DNA of 64,000 nt from Burkholderiales bacterium (GTDB taxonomy: Bacteria; Pseudomonadota; Gammaproteobacteria; Burkholderiales; Burkholderiaceae_C): assembly GCA_016703325.1 (NCBI GenBank), contig JADJCH010000028.1, forward strand, positions 1 through 64,000, written 5' to 3'. Below, one piece after another: positions 1 through 11,381 of this stretch. The position numbers were made by a program, and so were the translations under genes. Each line of letters begins with the position of its first letter. Position 1 is the first letter of the stretch. The notes below the pieces were generated by a model. It did no database searches and had not been told where the DNA came from. It was given only the letters and a program-made list of their open reading frames with translations.

Positions 1-1
1 C

Positions 2-2657
<2,656 letters not shown>

Positions 2658-2766
2658 GAGCAATCCCCCCTGAAGAGGGTTGCCGGGCGTCGCGGTGCCT
2701 GCGATGCTCGGCCATCTGAAGGGGGATGCCGTGAACCCGAAGGCTGCCGAGGAGGGAGAACCCGCA

Positions 2767-3360
2767 ATGACCGCGCTGCAGCCCGTCATCCAGAGCCGGA
2801 TCCTGGTGCTTCGCGATCACCGCGTGATGCTCGACATGGATCTGGCGCTGCTCTACGACATCGAGACTCGGGTACTTGTCCAGGCCGTCAAGCGCAACGC
2901 GGCTCGCTTCCCCGACGACTTCATGTTCCAGCTCTCGGCCGAGGAGTTCGCCAACTTGAGATCACAAACTGTGATCTCAAGTGCCGGGCACGGCGGCCGG
3001 CGCACTGCGCCCTATGCGTTCACCGAGCAGGGGGTGGCGATGCTGTCTTCGGTCCTCAGCAGCCCACGCGCCGTCGCGGTGAATATCGAGATCATGCGCA
3101 CCTTCGTGCGCGTGCGGGCCCTGGCGGCCACGCATGTCGATCTGGCCAAGCGACTTTCGGAACTCGAAGAAAAGACCGAAGCCTTGGCCCTGAACCAGGA
3201 CACTTTCAGCCGCAACACGCGCAGTCAGTTCAAGCAGGTCTTCGAGGCGCTGCGCGAACTCATGACGCCACCCGACCCACCCAAACGGCCCATCGGGTTC
3301 GTTCTGCCTGAAGAGAAGAGCGGCAAGAGGCGCTCGGAATCGGACAGCACGTCCCCGTGA
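2767..3360 (+). CDS. ORF6N domain DNA-binding protein
   Basis: This 197-residue protein begins MTALQPVIQSRILVLRDHRV and continues with MLDMDLALLYDIETRVLVQA and FPDDFMFQLS, the typical pattern of the ORF6N domain (roughly residues 8-95). ORF6N proteins are small DNA-binding proteins found in phages and on bacterial chromosomes; their cellular role is mostly unknown. After the domain comes a helical stretch rich in Glu, Lys and Leu (about residues 120-165), probably a coiled coil. The tail is Pro- and Lys-rich. The ATG at 2767 is preferred over an upstream start because GGAGGGAGAA lies just before it. The gene is 109 bp downstream of ppdK in the same direction, but nothing suggests a shared role. 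It may be a remnant of a mobile element. Confidence 0.75.
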   Translation: MTALQPVIQSRILVLRDHRVMLDMDLALLYDIETRVLVQAVKRNAARFPDDFMFQLSAEEFANLRSQTVISSAGHGGRRTAPYAFTEQGVAMLSSVLSSPRAVAVNIEIMRTFVRVRALAATHVDLAKRLSELEEKTEALALNQDTFSRNTRSQFKQVFEALRELMTPPDPPKRPIGFVLPEEKSGKRRSESDSTSP

Positions 3361-3409
3361 TCCATCATCAGCTTCCGTCCGGCCACTGCCGCGAAAAGAG
3401 ATGCCTACC

Positions 3410-3598
3410 ATGAGTGGCTCGAAAATCACTTCGATGAACCGCGCTGAACTGGCATCGGCCAAGGCAGCCGGCCAGAGCCGCACGGCGGTGGCGCAGGTGC
3501 AGTCTGCGCCGCCCTACGTCTGGGACGGGGTCGATGAGGACGACCGCCCCCTCAGCCGCGAAGAGATCCACGCGTCTTGGTTGTTGTCGGCTACCTAG
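3410..3598 (+). pseudogene. BrnA-like antitoxin fragment (probable)
   Basis: The short product (about 62 residues) ends in YVWDGVDEDDRPLSREEIHA, which resembles the N-terminal portion of one BrnA-type antitoxin subfamily. In intact relatives this acidic segment is followed by a basic GRP-type hinge and a ribbon-helix-helix DNA-binding domain. Here the reading frame ends twelve codons later with unrelated residues (SWLLSAT), and I find no continuation in another frame. No BrnT toxin gene is next to it. I infer a truncated relic; the alternative is an unrelated small protein. Confidence 0.3.
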
Positions 3599-3640
3599 AA
3601 TCGGGGGGCCGTTTTCCAGATGAACCAGGGATACACAGAC

Positions 3641-4039
3641 ATGGTCCTGATGCGTGCCTTCTTTCGCTATTTGTTGCCGCTGCTGATCGGCGTCGTCGCA
3701 GTGGTCACGCTCTTTCGGTTCCTGGGCGTGATGGCTTTGCCGGTCCTGCTGATCACGTTCGGCCTGTGGTGGTGGGTCGGCACCCGGCGCCAGCGACAGG
3801 ACGAGGCGCAACGGCGCGCCGGCACCTACGCCGATCGTTTCGCCTACGTGGAACGCGATGGCTCTGTGCGACACCTGACCGACAGCGAACGCAGCCAGCT
3901 CAACAACCCGACGAATGGAGGTCCCGACCACATCGTGGTCAAGGCTCGGTACGATTCACGTGATCTGCAGGGCGACATCAGCGGTTTTGTGGAGATCAGC
4001 AAGGTACCGGCAGACCGCCTACCGACAGCCACTGCCTGA
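3641..4039 (+). CDS. small two-helix membrane protein, function unknown
   Basis: About 132 residues. Two hydrophobic segments follow the start closely: LLPLLIGVVAVVTLFRFLGV and MALPVLLITFGLWWWVG, with RRQRQDEAQRR right after, so the protein probably sits in the inner membrane with a cytoplasmic C-terminal domain of about 80 residues. That domain contains RFAYVERDGSVRHLTDSER, which I do not recognise. The ATG at 3641 is chosen because AGGGA lies nine bases upstream; an in-frame ATG at 3620 is an alternative. Nothing in the neighbourhood suggests a function. Confidence 0.5.
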   Translation: MVLMRAFFRYLLPLLIGVVAVVTLFRFLGVMALPVLLITFGLWWWVGTRRQRQDEAQRRAGTYADRFAYVERDGSVRHLTDSERSQLNNPTNGGPDHIVVKARYDSRDLQGDISGFVEISKVPADRLPTATA

Positions 4040-4333
4040 GCAACACGCCCATGTGTGGCAAAAGGGTCCCGCAATTTTTTCCTTGACCCGACAAGCTCAT
4101 CGCCGCAGCAGGCTTCAGGTCAGTTCGGCTGCCGCCTGGGCATGACCCGCCCTGAGACCACCTGATGCCGGGGCCCTGCAGACTTTGAGGTCGTGCTGGA
4201 TGGGGCCCACTGCTCGCCCGATCACCAGGCTGGTGGCGGTGCTCACCCTTTCAAGAAAACGCAGGGCCGCCCCAAGTCTTCTTGCGACCCCACGGGGGGC
4301 CGGGACGGGCGTCGACCGGCACCTTGGGGGTGC
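4040..4333. other. intergenic region, no gene seen
   Basis: This stretch separates a rightward membrane-protein gene from the 3' end of the leftward chemoreceptor gene, so both flanking genes end here. Open frames are short and compositionally unconvincing. A T-run (CAATTTTTTCC near 4072-4082) stands out in the GC-rich context but has no clear hairpin before it. I see no RNA gene or repeat. Confidence 0.5.
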
Positions 4334-5797
4334 TCAGAAGAAATCGACCGCCTTCTCCGCCCTGCCCGCCGCCGGCGCGGCGCCCGTGGCTTGACCCTGG
4401 GCCTGTGCCACGACTTCGGCCAGCTGCTGGGCGCTTTCGTTCATGTCATCGGAGGCCATCACCGATTGCGCCACCATGCTGGCGTTGGCATCGGTGAGCT
4501 CGGTCAGTGCGTTGAGGTGACCCAGCACCTGATCCAGGGCCTGGCGCTGCTGCACCGCGTCTGCCGAGACGTCGCGCATGCGCAGGGCCACGTCCTGCAC
4601 GGCGTCGATCATGCCGGCCAGAGTGGTGCGCACCTGCAGCACCTGCTGCACGCCCTCACCGGACTGCTGGCGGGCGCGTTCGATCAGCGTGCGCACCTGC
4701 GCAGCCGCTTCCCGGGTGCGGGCCGAGAGCGTGCGCACCTCGCCGGCCACCACCGCGAAGCCGCGGCCCGCACTGCCGGCGCGTGCCGCTTCGATGGCTG
4801 CGTTGAGTGAGAGCAGGTTGGTCTGCATCGCGATGGACTCGATCAGCACGATCGCCTCGTCCATCTCACGGGTGCGCTGGTCGATGCGCTCGATGGCGGC
4901 CACCGTCTCGCCGACTTCCTGCCCGCCTTGCCGCGCCTGCTGTTCCAGTGCCCGGCAGGTGGCGTCCACCTGGCCGACATGCTGGCTGGTCTCATGGACC
5001 TGCGCCACCACCCCGCGCACCGCTTCCGCGGTGTCGCGGATGTGGCTGGTCTGTTCGTCCGTGCGCATGGCCAGCATCTGCGCCCCGTCGGACATGGTGC
5101 GGCCACTTTCGGCCACGCGCCCGGAGCCATCGGCCAGGGACTGGACCACCGCCTGCAGCTGCAGCTGCGCCACCTGGGTCTGCAGCACCGCCTGCTGTGC
5201 CTGACGCTGTGCCATCAGCATGCCCTCCACCAGCATGGCCATGCCCACCAGCACCATCGGCAGCGACATCGCATAGCGCAGGAACTGGTGCTCCAGCGCA
5301 CCAGCCGCTGCCAGGCCGACGGCCAGCGGGTACAGCAGGGCTGCACTGGCGATCACCACGCGTGACTGGCTGCGCTGCCCGGCCCCTGCCAGCCAGGCCG
5401 CCGCCAGCACCATCCAGGCCATCAAGGCGTAGTTGGAGAACACCGCGATGCGCCCGATCATTCCCGCGGCGACCAGCGAGGACACCAGGATGCCCTGCGC
5501 CAGCTGGAAGGCCCCGAGAGCACGCAGCGCCCTGGGCTGCACCCCCAGGTAGGCGCCCACCGACAACCAGCCGATCGACATCATCGCGAATGCCAGGGCC
5601 GTGGCCGAAAAGTGGGGGCGGTTCGCGACCGGCGGCATCCGCCCTTCGAAGAGGAAGTAGGCCGACGCCATCAGCGCCGTGACGGCAAAACCGGCCCAGC
5701 AGCCCTGGCGCATCACGCGCCAGATGCTCAGCTGCGCCACCGCCAGCGTGAAGAAGGCAATGGAGAGGCACAGCGCAAAAGCGTTGGCGGCGCTCAT
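4334..5797 (-). CDS. methyl-accepting chemotaxis-type receptor with multi-helix membrane sensor
   Basis: The C-terminal half is a chemoreceptor signalling domain. Its hairpin tip contains IESIAMQTNLLSLNAAIEAA followed by GRGFAVVAGEVRTLSARTRE, the segment that contacts CheA and CheW. The N-terminal 200 residues hold about six or seven hydrophobic helices with short loops rather than the usual two helices flanking a periplasmic domain. The signal is therefore probably sensed in or close to the membrane. I see no HAMP domain and no NWETF-type CheR tether at the end (it finishes AVDFF). The ATG at 5797 is preferred, with GGA upstream; an in-frame GTG at 5827 would add ten residues. No other chemotaxis genes are nearby, so it is an orphan receptor. 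Ligand unknown. Confidence 0.85.
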   Translation of the reverse strand: MSAANAFALCLSIAFFTLAVAQLSIWRVMRQGCWAGFAVTALMASAYFLFEGRMPPVANRPHFSATALAFAMMSIGWLSVGAYLGVQPRALRALGAFQLAQGILVSSLVAAGMIGRIAVFSNYALMAWMVLAAAWLAGAGQRSQSRVVIASAALLYPLAVGLAAAGALEHQFLRYAMSLPMVLVGMAMLVEGMLMAQRQAQQAVLQTQVAQLQLQAVVQSLADGSGRVAESGRTMSDGAQMLAMRTDEQTSHIRDTAEAVRGVVAQVHETSQHVGQVDATCRALEQQARQGGQEVGETVAAIERIDQRTREMDEAIVLIESIAMQTNLLSLNAAIEAARAGSAGRGFAVVAGEVRTLSARTREAAAQVRTLIERARQQSGEGVQQVLQVRTTLAGMIDAVQDVALRMRDVSADAVQQRQALDQVLGHLNALTELTDANASMVAQSVMASDDMNESAQQLAEVVAQAQGQATGAAPAAGRAEKAVDFF

Positions 5798-5972
5798 CGG
5801 GATTCCGGAAAAGGCATGGAGCCGCACTCTGCACGGTTCGCGCTTCGGTCGATCGGCGGATGTTCGGGGGGATTGCTTGGCAGCTGAGCGGTTCTTGGGT
5901 TCGGCTTGGTCGTGGCAGCAACACGCTGAAGTGAAAGGTGTGCCATGTCGATCACTCCCGAGCCGGAAAGGA

Positions 5973-6242
5973 TCAGGCCTGCCCCGTGCATTCCTCCAGC
6001 GCCAGCAGCAGACTCAGCCGGTGCTCCCTGGCCACCACCTGCCAGGGCAGGCCCGTCAGTGCACCCTCCAGCCCCCACAGCAGGTTGAGGCTGGCATCGG
6101 CCCCGCTGGCTTTGACCTGGGCGTAGGCCCGCACGGACCCCAGTTGCCGCAGCTGCGCCACCGTCGTGATGCCGGCTTGCGCGAGCATGGCCTGGGACTT
6201 CGGACCCAGCCCCGGCAGGCCGGCGATCGACGTGTCACTCAC
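5973..6242 (-). CDS. TfoX C-terminal domain protein
   Basis: The 89-residue product contains IAGLPGLGPKSQAMLAQAGI followed by TVAQLRQLGSVRAYAQVK, a helix-hairpin-helix-like pattern matching the TfoX C-terminal domain. Full TfoX/Sxy proteins regulate natural competence in gammaproteobacteria; this protein has only the C-terminal domain, which occurs alone in many proteobacteria with no proven role. The start is a GTG whose last bases overlap the stop of the upstream DUF2277 gene (GTGA), so the two are almost certainly translationally coupled. A role in competence should not be assumed. Confidence 0.75.
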   Translation of the reverse strand: MSDTSIAGLPGLGPKSQAMLAQAGITTVAQLRQLGSVRAYAQVKASGADASLNLLWGLEGALTGLPWQVVAREHRLSLLLALEECTGQA

Positions 6243-6526
6243 GGCTGCGGCAGCGAGCCCGTGCCGAAGCGCCGGGCCGAGCGGGCTTTGGCCTTTTCGG
6301 CTTCCACCTCCCGGTTGCGCGGCTCGGCCTGGGTGGACAGGCTGCCGATCAGCTTGCGTGCCGACGCGGCAATTTCCTGCACGGCCTGCTCGAACGCGGC
6401 CTCGTTGCCCCGGGACGGCACCGCAAACCCGCTGAGCTTGCGCACGAACTGCAGCGAGGCATCGCGGATCTCCAGCTCGGTGGCCGGCGGCTCGAAATTG
6501 AACAGGGTCTTGATGTTGCGGCACAT
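6239..6526 (-). CDS. DUF2277 domain protein
   Basis: About 95 residues beginning MCRNIKTLFNFEPPATELEI, the conserved N-terminus of the DUF2277 family, followed by IRDASLQFVRKLSGF. The family is widespread in proteobacteria and actinobacteria, about 80-95 residues long, and has no known function. The C-terminal RNREVEAEKAKARSARRFGT segment is basic. The ATG at 6526 starts the conserved part; an upstream in-frame start would add only low-information residues. It forms a two-gene unit with the overlapping TfoX-C gene. Confidence 0.8.
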   Translation of the reverse strand: MCRNIKTLFNFEPPATELEIRDASLQFVRKLSGFAVPSRGNEAAFEQAVQEIAASARKLIGSLSTQAEPRNREVEAEKAKARSARRFGTGSLPQP

Positions 6527-6679
6527 GGTGGACGAGGGTCTGGCCTGGAGCCCGGATTGTGGGGCTCTCGACATTCTTCAGGAACATCGGTTCGCACCGC
6601 CGATCGACCACTACCCGGACGGGCATGTCCGCATTGACGGATCCGGTGCCCAAACGACAATCCTCCCGGGCCGATCCCG

Positions 6680-6700
6680 GATCAAATATCGAGATTGATC
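6680..6700. promoter_or_regulatory. inverted repeat between divergent genes (possible operator)
   Basis: GATCAA and TTGATC flank a nine-base spacer (ATATCGAGA) in the intergenic region between the leftward DUF2277 gene and the rightward sigma-54 activator gene, about 70 bases upstream of the latter. The placement fits an operator, and sigma-54 activators of this family often regulate themselves, but the repeat is short and could arise by chance. Confidence 0.25.
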
Positions 6701-6769
6701 GGACCCTCGAACGAACGTGCAGACGAACGATGGCCGCGGCGATCCGCTGCGCAGCAGGAGACCCCGCCT

Positions 6770-8476
6770 TTGGAAACCCACCCGACGCACCTGAAGTACC
6801 CAGGCGACGCCGATCTGCGCGGGCTGCTGCGGTTTCAGCCGGACGAAGGCAGCATCTGGCTGGGCGACCGGCGCATGGTGCTGCTGCACACGGTGGCCCT
6901 CGGTTCGCTGCGGCAGGACCTGATCAGCTCCATGGGCCCGGAGCATGCACGGCGCATCCTGACCCGCATGGGCTACGCCTGCGGGATGCGCGATGCGGAG
7001 TTCGCCAAACGGCTGCGCGGTGACCGGCCGGCCGCGGAGATGTTCCTGGTCGGCCCGCAGCTGCACATGCTGGAGGGTGCAGCCAAGGTCACGCCGCTGG
7101 CCAACGAGGTGGACCTGGAGGCCGGGCGCTTCTACGGCGAGTACCGCTGGGACCACTCCTGGGAGGCGCATGCGCACCGCGAGCGCCTCGGCCTGGCGGA
7201 GGAGCCGGCCTGCTGGACGCTGCTGGGCTACGCCAGCGGCTACACCAGTGCCTTCATGGGCCGGCTGGTCCTGTTCAAGGAAACCGTCTGCGCCGCCTGC
7301 GGGGCGGATCATTGCCACATCGTCGGCCGGCCGATCGAGGAGTGGCCGGACGGGGAGGCGCACCGCGCCTACTTCGAGTCCGACTCGCTGCTGGAGAAGA
7401 TCGAGGCGCTGAGCCAGCAGGTGGAGGCGCTGCGCTCCAGCCTGGAGCCGGCCAGCGACGGGCAGCTGGTCGGCAGCTCGCCGAGCTTCCGCCGTGCGCT
7501 GGAGCTGCTGCGCAAGGCGGCCGGCACCCAGGTGACCGTGCTGCTGACCGGTGAGACCGGCGTGGGCAAGGAGCGTTTTGCCAGGGCGCTGCACCAGCTC
7601 TCCGACCGGCGCGAAGCCCCCTTCGTGGCGGTCAACTGCGCCGCCCTGCCCGGCGAGCTGATCGAGGCTGAGCTCTTCGGCGTCGAAAAGGGCGCCTATA
7701 CCGGCGCCCATGCCTCCCGCGCCGGCCGCTTCGAGCGCGCCGACGGCGGCACCCTCTTCCTGGACGAGATCGGCGAGATGCCGCTGGCCGCGCAGGCCAA
7801 ACTGCTGCGTGCGCTGCAGGAGGGCGAGATCGAGCGCATCGGCAGCGAGGCACCGCGCAAGGTGCGCGTGCGCGTGGTGGCCGCCACCAACGTGGACCTG
7901 GAGGCGGCGGTGGCGCAGGGGCGCTTCCGCCGCGACCTGCTGTACCGGCTCAACGTCTACCCCATCCGCATCCCGGCGCTGCGCGAGCGCACCGGCGACA
8001 TCGCCGACCTGGCGCGCAGCATGCTCGGGCGCTTTGCCGCGCTGCACGGCAAGCGCATCACCGGCATCAGCGAACGGGCGATGCAGGCGCTGCACACCCA
8101 CCCCTGGCCCGGCAACGTGCGCGAGCTGGAGAACCTGATCGAACGTGGTGTGATCCTGACGGCGCAGGGCGGCGCGATCGAGCTGGAGCACGTTTTCCCG
8201 GAGGCGCCCGACCTGCACCGCGAAGCCGGCCTGGGGCCGCGTGGGGAGCTGGCGGACCTGGGCTCGCGCGAACAGCGCGAACTGCTGGACCGGGTGCTGG
8301 AGCGCGTGCTGGGCAGCGGGCTGTCGCTGGACCAGCTGGAACAGCGCTTGCTGGAATCGGCGGTTGCTGCATCCGGCGGGAACCTCTCTGCCGCCGCGCG
8401 GCGCCTGGGCATCACCCGGCCGCAGCTGGCCTACCGGCTCAAGCGTGCGGCCGACGGCGCCAACCCGCCGGCTTGA
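6770..8476 (+). CDS. sigma-54-dependent activator of the XylR/DmpR type
   Basis: The protein (568 residues) has the XylR-type architecture. An N-terminal effector-binding domain (about 10-130) contains GSIWLGDRRMVLLHT. A V4R domain with Cys residues (CAACGADHCHIVG, about 175-190) follows, then a linker helix, an AAA+ domain and a C-terminal helix-turn-helix (SAAARRLGITRPQLAYRLKR). The Walker A motif GETGVGKE is at 261-268, the sigma-54-contacting loop reads GAYTGA at 308-313 (a Phe-to-Tyr variant), and Walker B is LFLDEIGE with D332. In this family binding of an aromatic effector releases the ATPase. The likely start is a TTG at 6770, nine bases after GCAGGAG, giving METHPTHLKYPGD. No aromatic-degradation operon is in the window, so the target genes are elsewhere. 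The family call is firm; phenol or toluene as effector is a guess. Confidence 0.88.
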   Translation: METHPTHLKYPGDADLRGLLRFQPDEGSIWLGDRRMVLLHTVALGSLRQDLISSMGPEHARRILTRMGYACGMRDAEFAKRLRGDRPAAEMFLVGPQLHMLEGAAKVTPLANEVDLEAGRFYGEYRWDHSWEAHAHRERLGLAEEPACWTLLGYASGYTSAFMGRLVLFKETVCAACGADHCHIVGRPIEEWPDGEAHRAYFESDSLLEKIEALSQQVEALRSSLEPASDGQLVGSSPSFRRALELLRKAAGTQVTVLLTGETGVGKERFARALHQLSDRREAPFVAVNCAALPGELIEAELFGVEKGAYTGAHASRAGRFERADGGTLFLDEIGEMPLAAQAKLLRALQEGEIERIGSEAPRKVRVRVVAATNVDLEAAVAQGRFRRDLLYRLNVYPIRIPALRERTGDIADLARSMLGRFAALHGKRITGISERAMQALHTHPWPGNVRELENLIERGVILTAQGGAIELEHVFPEAPDLHREAGLGPRGELADLGSREQRELLDRVLERVLGSGLSLDQLEQRLLESAVAASGGNLSAAARRLGITRPQLAYRLKRAADGANPPA

Positions 8477-8498
8477 ACGGGAACACAGGAACGACACC

Positions 8499-9293
8499 AT
8501 GCTGCCCTCCGACAAGTTCCAGGCCGCCTTCTTCGCCCCGGAGGAAGAGCCCCGTACCCTGGTGGAGCGGGCCTACCTGGGGCTGCGCCATGACATCGTC
8601 CATGGCGCACTGGCGCCGGGTGAGCGCCTGCGCGTCGAGCACCTGAAGGACCGCTACGAGGTGGGCGCCGGCACGCTGCGGGAGGCATTGGCCCTGTTGC
8701 TGTCCGACGCACTGGTGCAGGCCGAGGGGCAACGCGGTTTCCGGGTCAGCCCGATGTCACTGACCGACCTGGAGGACGTCACGGCCAACCGCGTCTTCCT
8801 GGAGACCGAGGCGCTGCGGCAGTCCATCCGCCACGGCGACAGCCGCTGGCGCAGCCAGCTGGAGGCGGCCTTCGACGAACTCACCCACGCCGAGCAGCGC
8901 CCCGGCGGGCGCGACCGCAGCGAGTGGGAGCGCTGCAACCGTGCCTTCCACGAGGCCCTGATCGCGGCACATTGTTCCCCGTGGAACAAGTACATGCTGG
9001 GCATCCTCTACCGCCACGCCGAGCGTTACCGCCTGCTGGCTCTGCGGCTGGTGGACAGCGCCATGCTGTCGCGCGACGTGCACCGCGAGCATGAGGAGAT
9101 CTGCCGCGCGGCGCTGGCCGGTCGGGAGGCCCGCGCCGCACTGGCGCTGGAAGCCCACATCAGCCTGACCTGCGAGCTGCTGCGACTGGAGGTGGACAAG
9201 GGGCTGGACCTGCAGGCTGCGCTGGCTCCGCTGGCCGCACCCCGCAGCGAGGCACGGCCGGGAGCGGCCGCCCTCCCCGACCCCGGCTCCTGA
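8499..9293 (+). CDS. GntR-family transcriptional regulator (FadR/FCD type)
   Basis: 264 residues. The N-terminal winged helix-turn-helix includes LVERAYLGLRHDIVHGALAP and RVEHLKDRYEVGAGTLREAL (about residues 20-90). The rest is an all-helical FCD ligand-binding domain with the spaced polar residues typical of metal-dependent members (NRVFLETEAL, CNRAFHEAL, HREHEEICRAAL). Such proteins usually repress catabolic operons and are released by an organic acid. The ATG at 8499 has AGGAACGA upstream. It lies 22 bp after the sigma-54 activator gene in the same direction, so the two may be co-transcribed and act in one catabolic circuit. Effector and targets are not visible. Confidence 0.85.
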   Translation: MLPSDKFQAAFFAPEEEPRTLVERAYLGLRHDIVHGALAPGERLRVEHLKDRYEVGAGTLREALALLLSDALVQAEGQRGFRVSPMSLTDLEDVTANRVFLETEALRQSIRHGDSRWRSQLEAAFDELTHAEQRPGGRDRSEWERCNRAFHEALIAAHCSPWNKYMLGILYRHAERYRLLALRLVDSAMLSRDVHREHEEICRAALAGREARAALALEAHISLTCELLRLEVDKGLDLQAALAPLAAPRSEARPGAAALPDPGS

Positions 9294-9295
9294 CG

Positions 9296-11311
9296 TCAGG
9301 GCGCCATGTAGCGCGGGTACATCAGCGCGTAGCCCAACCGGTCCGACGGTGTACTGGCCTGCTGCTCGTTGTCCACCCAACCCAGCAGCAGCACATCGCC
9401 CAGGGTGCCGCTCCAGCGCAGCTGCCGCGACGGGTTGGCGGAACTGCCGCCCGGGGGCTGCGCCACGCCGAGCGAGGTGGATGCGGTCGGCCAGGCCGCA
9501 CCGCCCGACAACTGCGCCAAGTCACCCGACACCGCCCACAGGTCGTTCCAGCCTTCCGACCCCGCCTGCAACGCGAGGCTGCTGCCCAGCACCAGCCGGA
9601 CGCTGGAGACGCTGCTGGACAGGCTGCCCAGCGCCCAGCCCGGTGCAGCGGCATCTCCATCACGCAGCACGGCGCCGGTCCCCAGGCGGGCGGCCCGCTG
9701 GCTGCCACCCAGCCCGCCGGCGGCCACATCCATCCAGCTCAGCCAGACCGCTCCCGCCTGCTCCTGCAGTTGAACATCTCCCTTGTCCCCTGCGGTGGAG
9801 GCCAGCAACCGGGGCACATCACCCAGCACGCTGCCATCGGCGGCCAGGGCCCGGCCATACAGACGCGCCTGGGACTGGCTCACCGCGAGGTACTGTCCCA
9901 GGCTGCTGCTCCAGGCCAGCGCCATCGGCTCGCCGGCACCCAGGACCTCGCGTGCCGACACGGGAGCCCAGTCGGCTGCGAAACGACGTGCCTCGCCGGT
10001 CCAGCCCACGGGCATCACCAGCCCAGGCGAGATTTCGACGTAGCTGCTGTCATAGCGCCCCCAGAGCAGCATCACAGAACCGTCGCCGGGATGCGCCTGC
10101 AACTGCAGGAACCCCAGGCTCTGCTGATTCGACGGCACCGCCAGGTCCAGCCCGGACTGCGCAGCCCGCACCGCACCGGTGGACTCGTCCAGCGTCACCC
10201 CGTCCACCGCGTGGGTGGAGGGTGAGTTGGCGGGCTCGTTGCGCGCCGCCACCACCCGGTAGCCGCTGCCGTCATGGGCCACCGCCACGCTGTTGTAGAG
10301 GAACCCCTCGGGCGGTGTCAGCACCCGCGCGCGCCAGCCGGGCCGGCCATCGGGGCCAATCCACTGGGCCTCCACACTGCCCGTGGCGGATACCGCAGCC
10401 ACCAGCATGCCGCTGCGACCGACGGCCGAGGCCAGCGAAGGCACCGTGCCCGAATCCGTGCCAAAGCCGATGTCGCCCAGCACACTGGCGCCGGTCACCA
10501 GGCCCGCACGCAGCCCGGCCACATCGAAGCCGATCAGCTCCTCGACCACGGAGTTTGTGGGAGCCGCGTAGGCGGAGTCGACGTACTCGCGCCGGATCAC
10601 CCCCACCTGCGGTGCGTACCAGGTGGTGAGGCTTTCGCTCACCGAGGCCGATCGACCGGTGCTGCTGGCGGCCACCGTCACCACCAGCTCCAGCCGCGAC
10701 TGCAGCACACGCCGAAAGTCGCCTGCCGGCACCGTGAGACTGTCCAGCAGCGACTGGGTGGACTTCAGCTCGATGAGAACCCGGTCGGGCTGGAGATCGC
10801 CATCCAGATCGATGGCCTGGTCGTACAGCGTCTGGCTGCGGGTGATGCCGGTGGTCAGCGGCGCCTGCAGTTCGTCGTAAGCCACCTCGTCGCTCGCGGT
10901 GTTTTCGTCCAACGAAAACGGCTCGACGCGGCGTATGGATCCGGACGCAGCGCCGCTGTCCAGCCAGCGGTACTCGGTTTCCGCCGCATCGTCGGTGGTG
11001 CCCCAGCTGTGCTCGAAGCGCCGCACGCTGCGCCCCCCCACCACGGCCGCGCCGGCATCCACCACGGTCTTGGTGATCACACTTGGCGTGCTGCGGCCCC
11101 GGCCGTCGCTGCGGCGGTAGGTCCAGCGCGCCTCGGTTCCGGATGCCCAGTACTCCGCCGCCGTGGTCGCCACGACGGTGCCCTGTTCCTTTGAGCCCCC
11201 TCCCCCGCCGCCACACCCGGACAGACTCAGGATCCACAGGGCCCCCAGGACCGACAGCAGCAACCGGACACCCCGAGGTGCGCAACAGGGCGCGTGCGCA
11301 GCACAGTTCAC
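9296..11311 (-). CDS. large predicted lipoprotein, unrecognised
   Basis: The N-terminus carries a lipoprotein signal: VRLLLSVLGALWILSLSGC followed by a Gly-rich GGGGGS spacer. Cys in LSGC would be lipidated. The mature part, about 640 residues, is rich in Ser, Thr, Gly, Val and Leu. It contains AIDLDGDLQPDRVLIELKS, reminiscent of calcium-binding Asp loops, and several WxxxDG-like strands suggesting a beta-propeller or beta-sandwich. I do not recognise a family. The start is uncertain: a GTG at 11311 (VNCAAHAPCCAPRG) or a TTG just before the signal core. The stop is two bases beyond the stop of the convergent GntR gene. The outer membrane is the likely location; function unknown. Confidence 0.7.
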   Translation of the reverse strand: MNCAAHAPCCAPRGVRLLLSVLGALWILSLSGCGGGGGGSKEQGTVVATTAAEYWASGTEARWTYRRSDGRGRSTPSVITKTVVDAGAAVVGGRSVRRFEHSWGTTDDAAETEYRWLDSGAASGSIRRVEPFSLDENTASDEVAYDELQAPLTTGITRSQTLYDQAIDLDGDLQPDRVLIELKSTQSLLDSLTVPAGDFRRVLQSRLELVVTVAASSTGRSASVSESLTTWYAPQVGVIRREYVDSAYAAPTNSVVEELIGFDVAGLRAGLVTGASVLGDIGFGTDSGTVPSLASAVGRSGMLVAAVSATGSVEAQWIGPDGRPGWRARVLTPPEGFLYNSVAVAHDGSGYRVVAARNEPANSPSTHAVDGVTLDESTGAVRAAQSGLDLAVPSNQQSLGFLQLQAHPGDGSVMLLWGRYDSSYVEISPGLVMPVGWTGEARRFAADWAPVSAREVLGAGEPMALAWSSSLGQYLAVSQSQARLYGRALAADGSVLGDVPRLLASTAGDKGDVQLQEQAGAVWLSWMDVAAGGLGGSQRAARLGTGAVLRDGDAAAPGWALGSLSSSVSSVRLVLGSSLALQAGSEGWNDLWAVSGDLAQLSGGAAWPTASTSLGVAQPPGGSSANPSRQLRWSGTLGDVLLLGWVDNEQQASTPSDRLGYALMYPRYMAP

Positions 11312-11381
11312 CCACCCTTCACGGCAGGTCAACGCTCCCCGAGAGTCTGCTGGGGCCTGTGGGTGGCGCGACGGCACAAGC

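Noticed and set aside
2660..2720. Rho-independent terminator after ppdK (CCCCCCTGAAGAGGG)
   Set aside because: The complementarity is poor and there is no T-run after it.
5973..6242. Competence regulator TfoX/Sxy
   Set aside because: Only the C-terminal domain is present; the N-terminal domain of true Sxy is missing, so no competence role is claimed.
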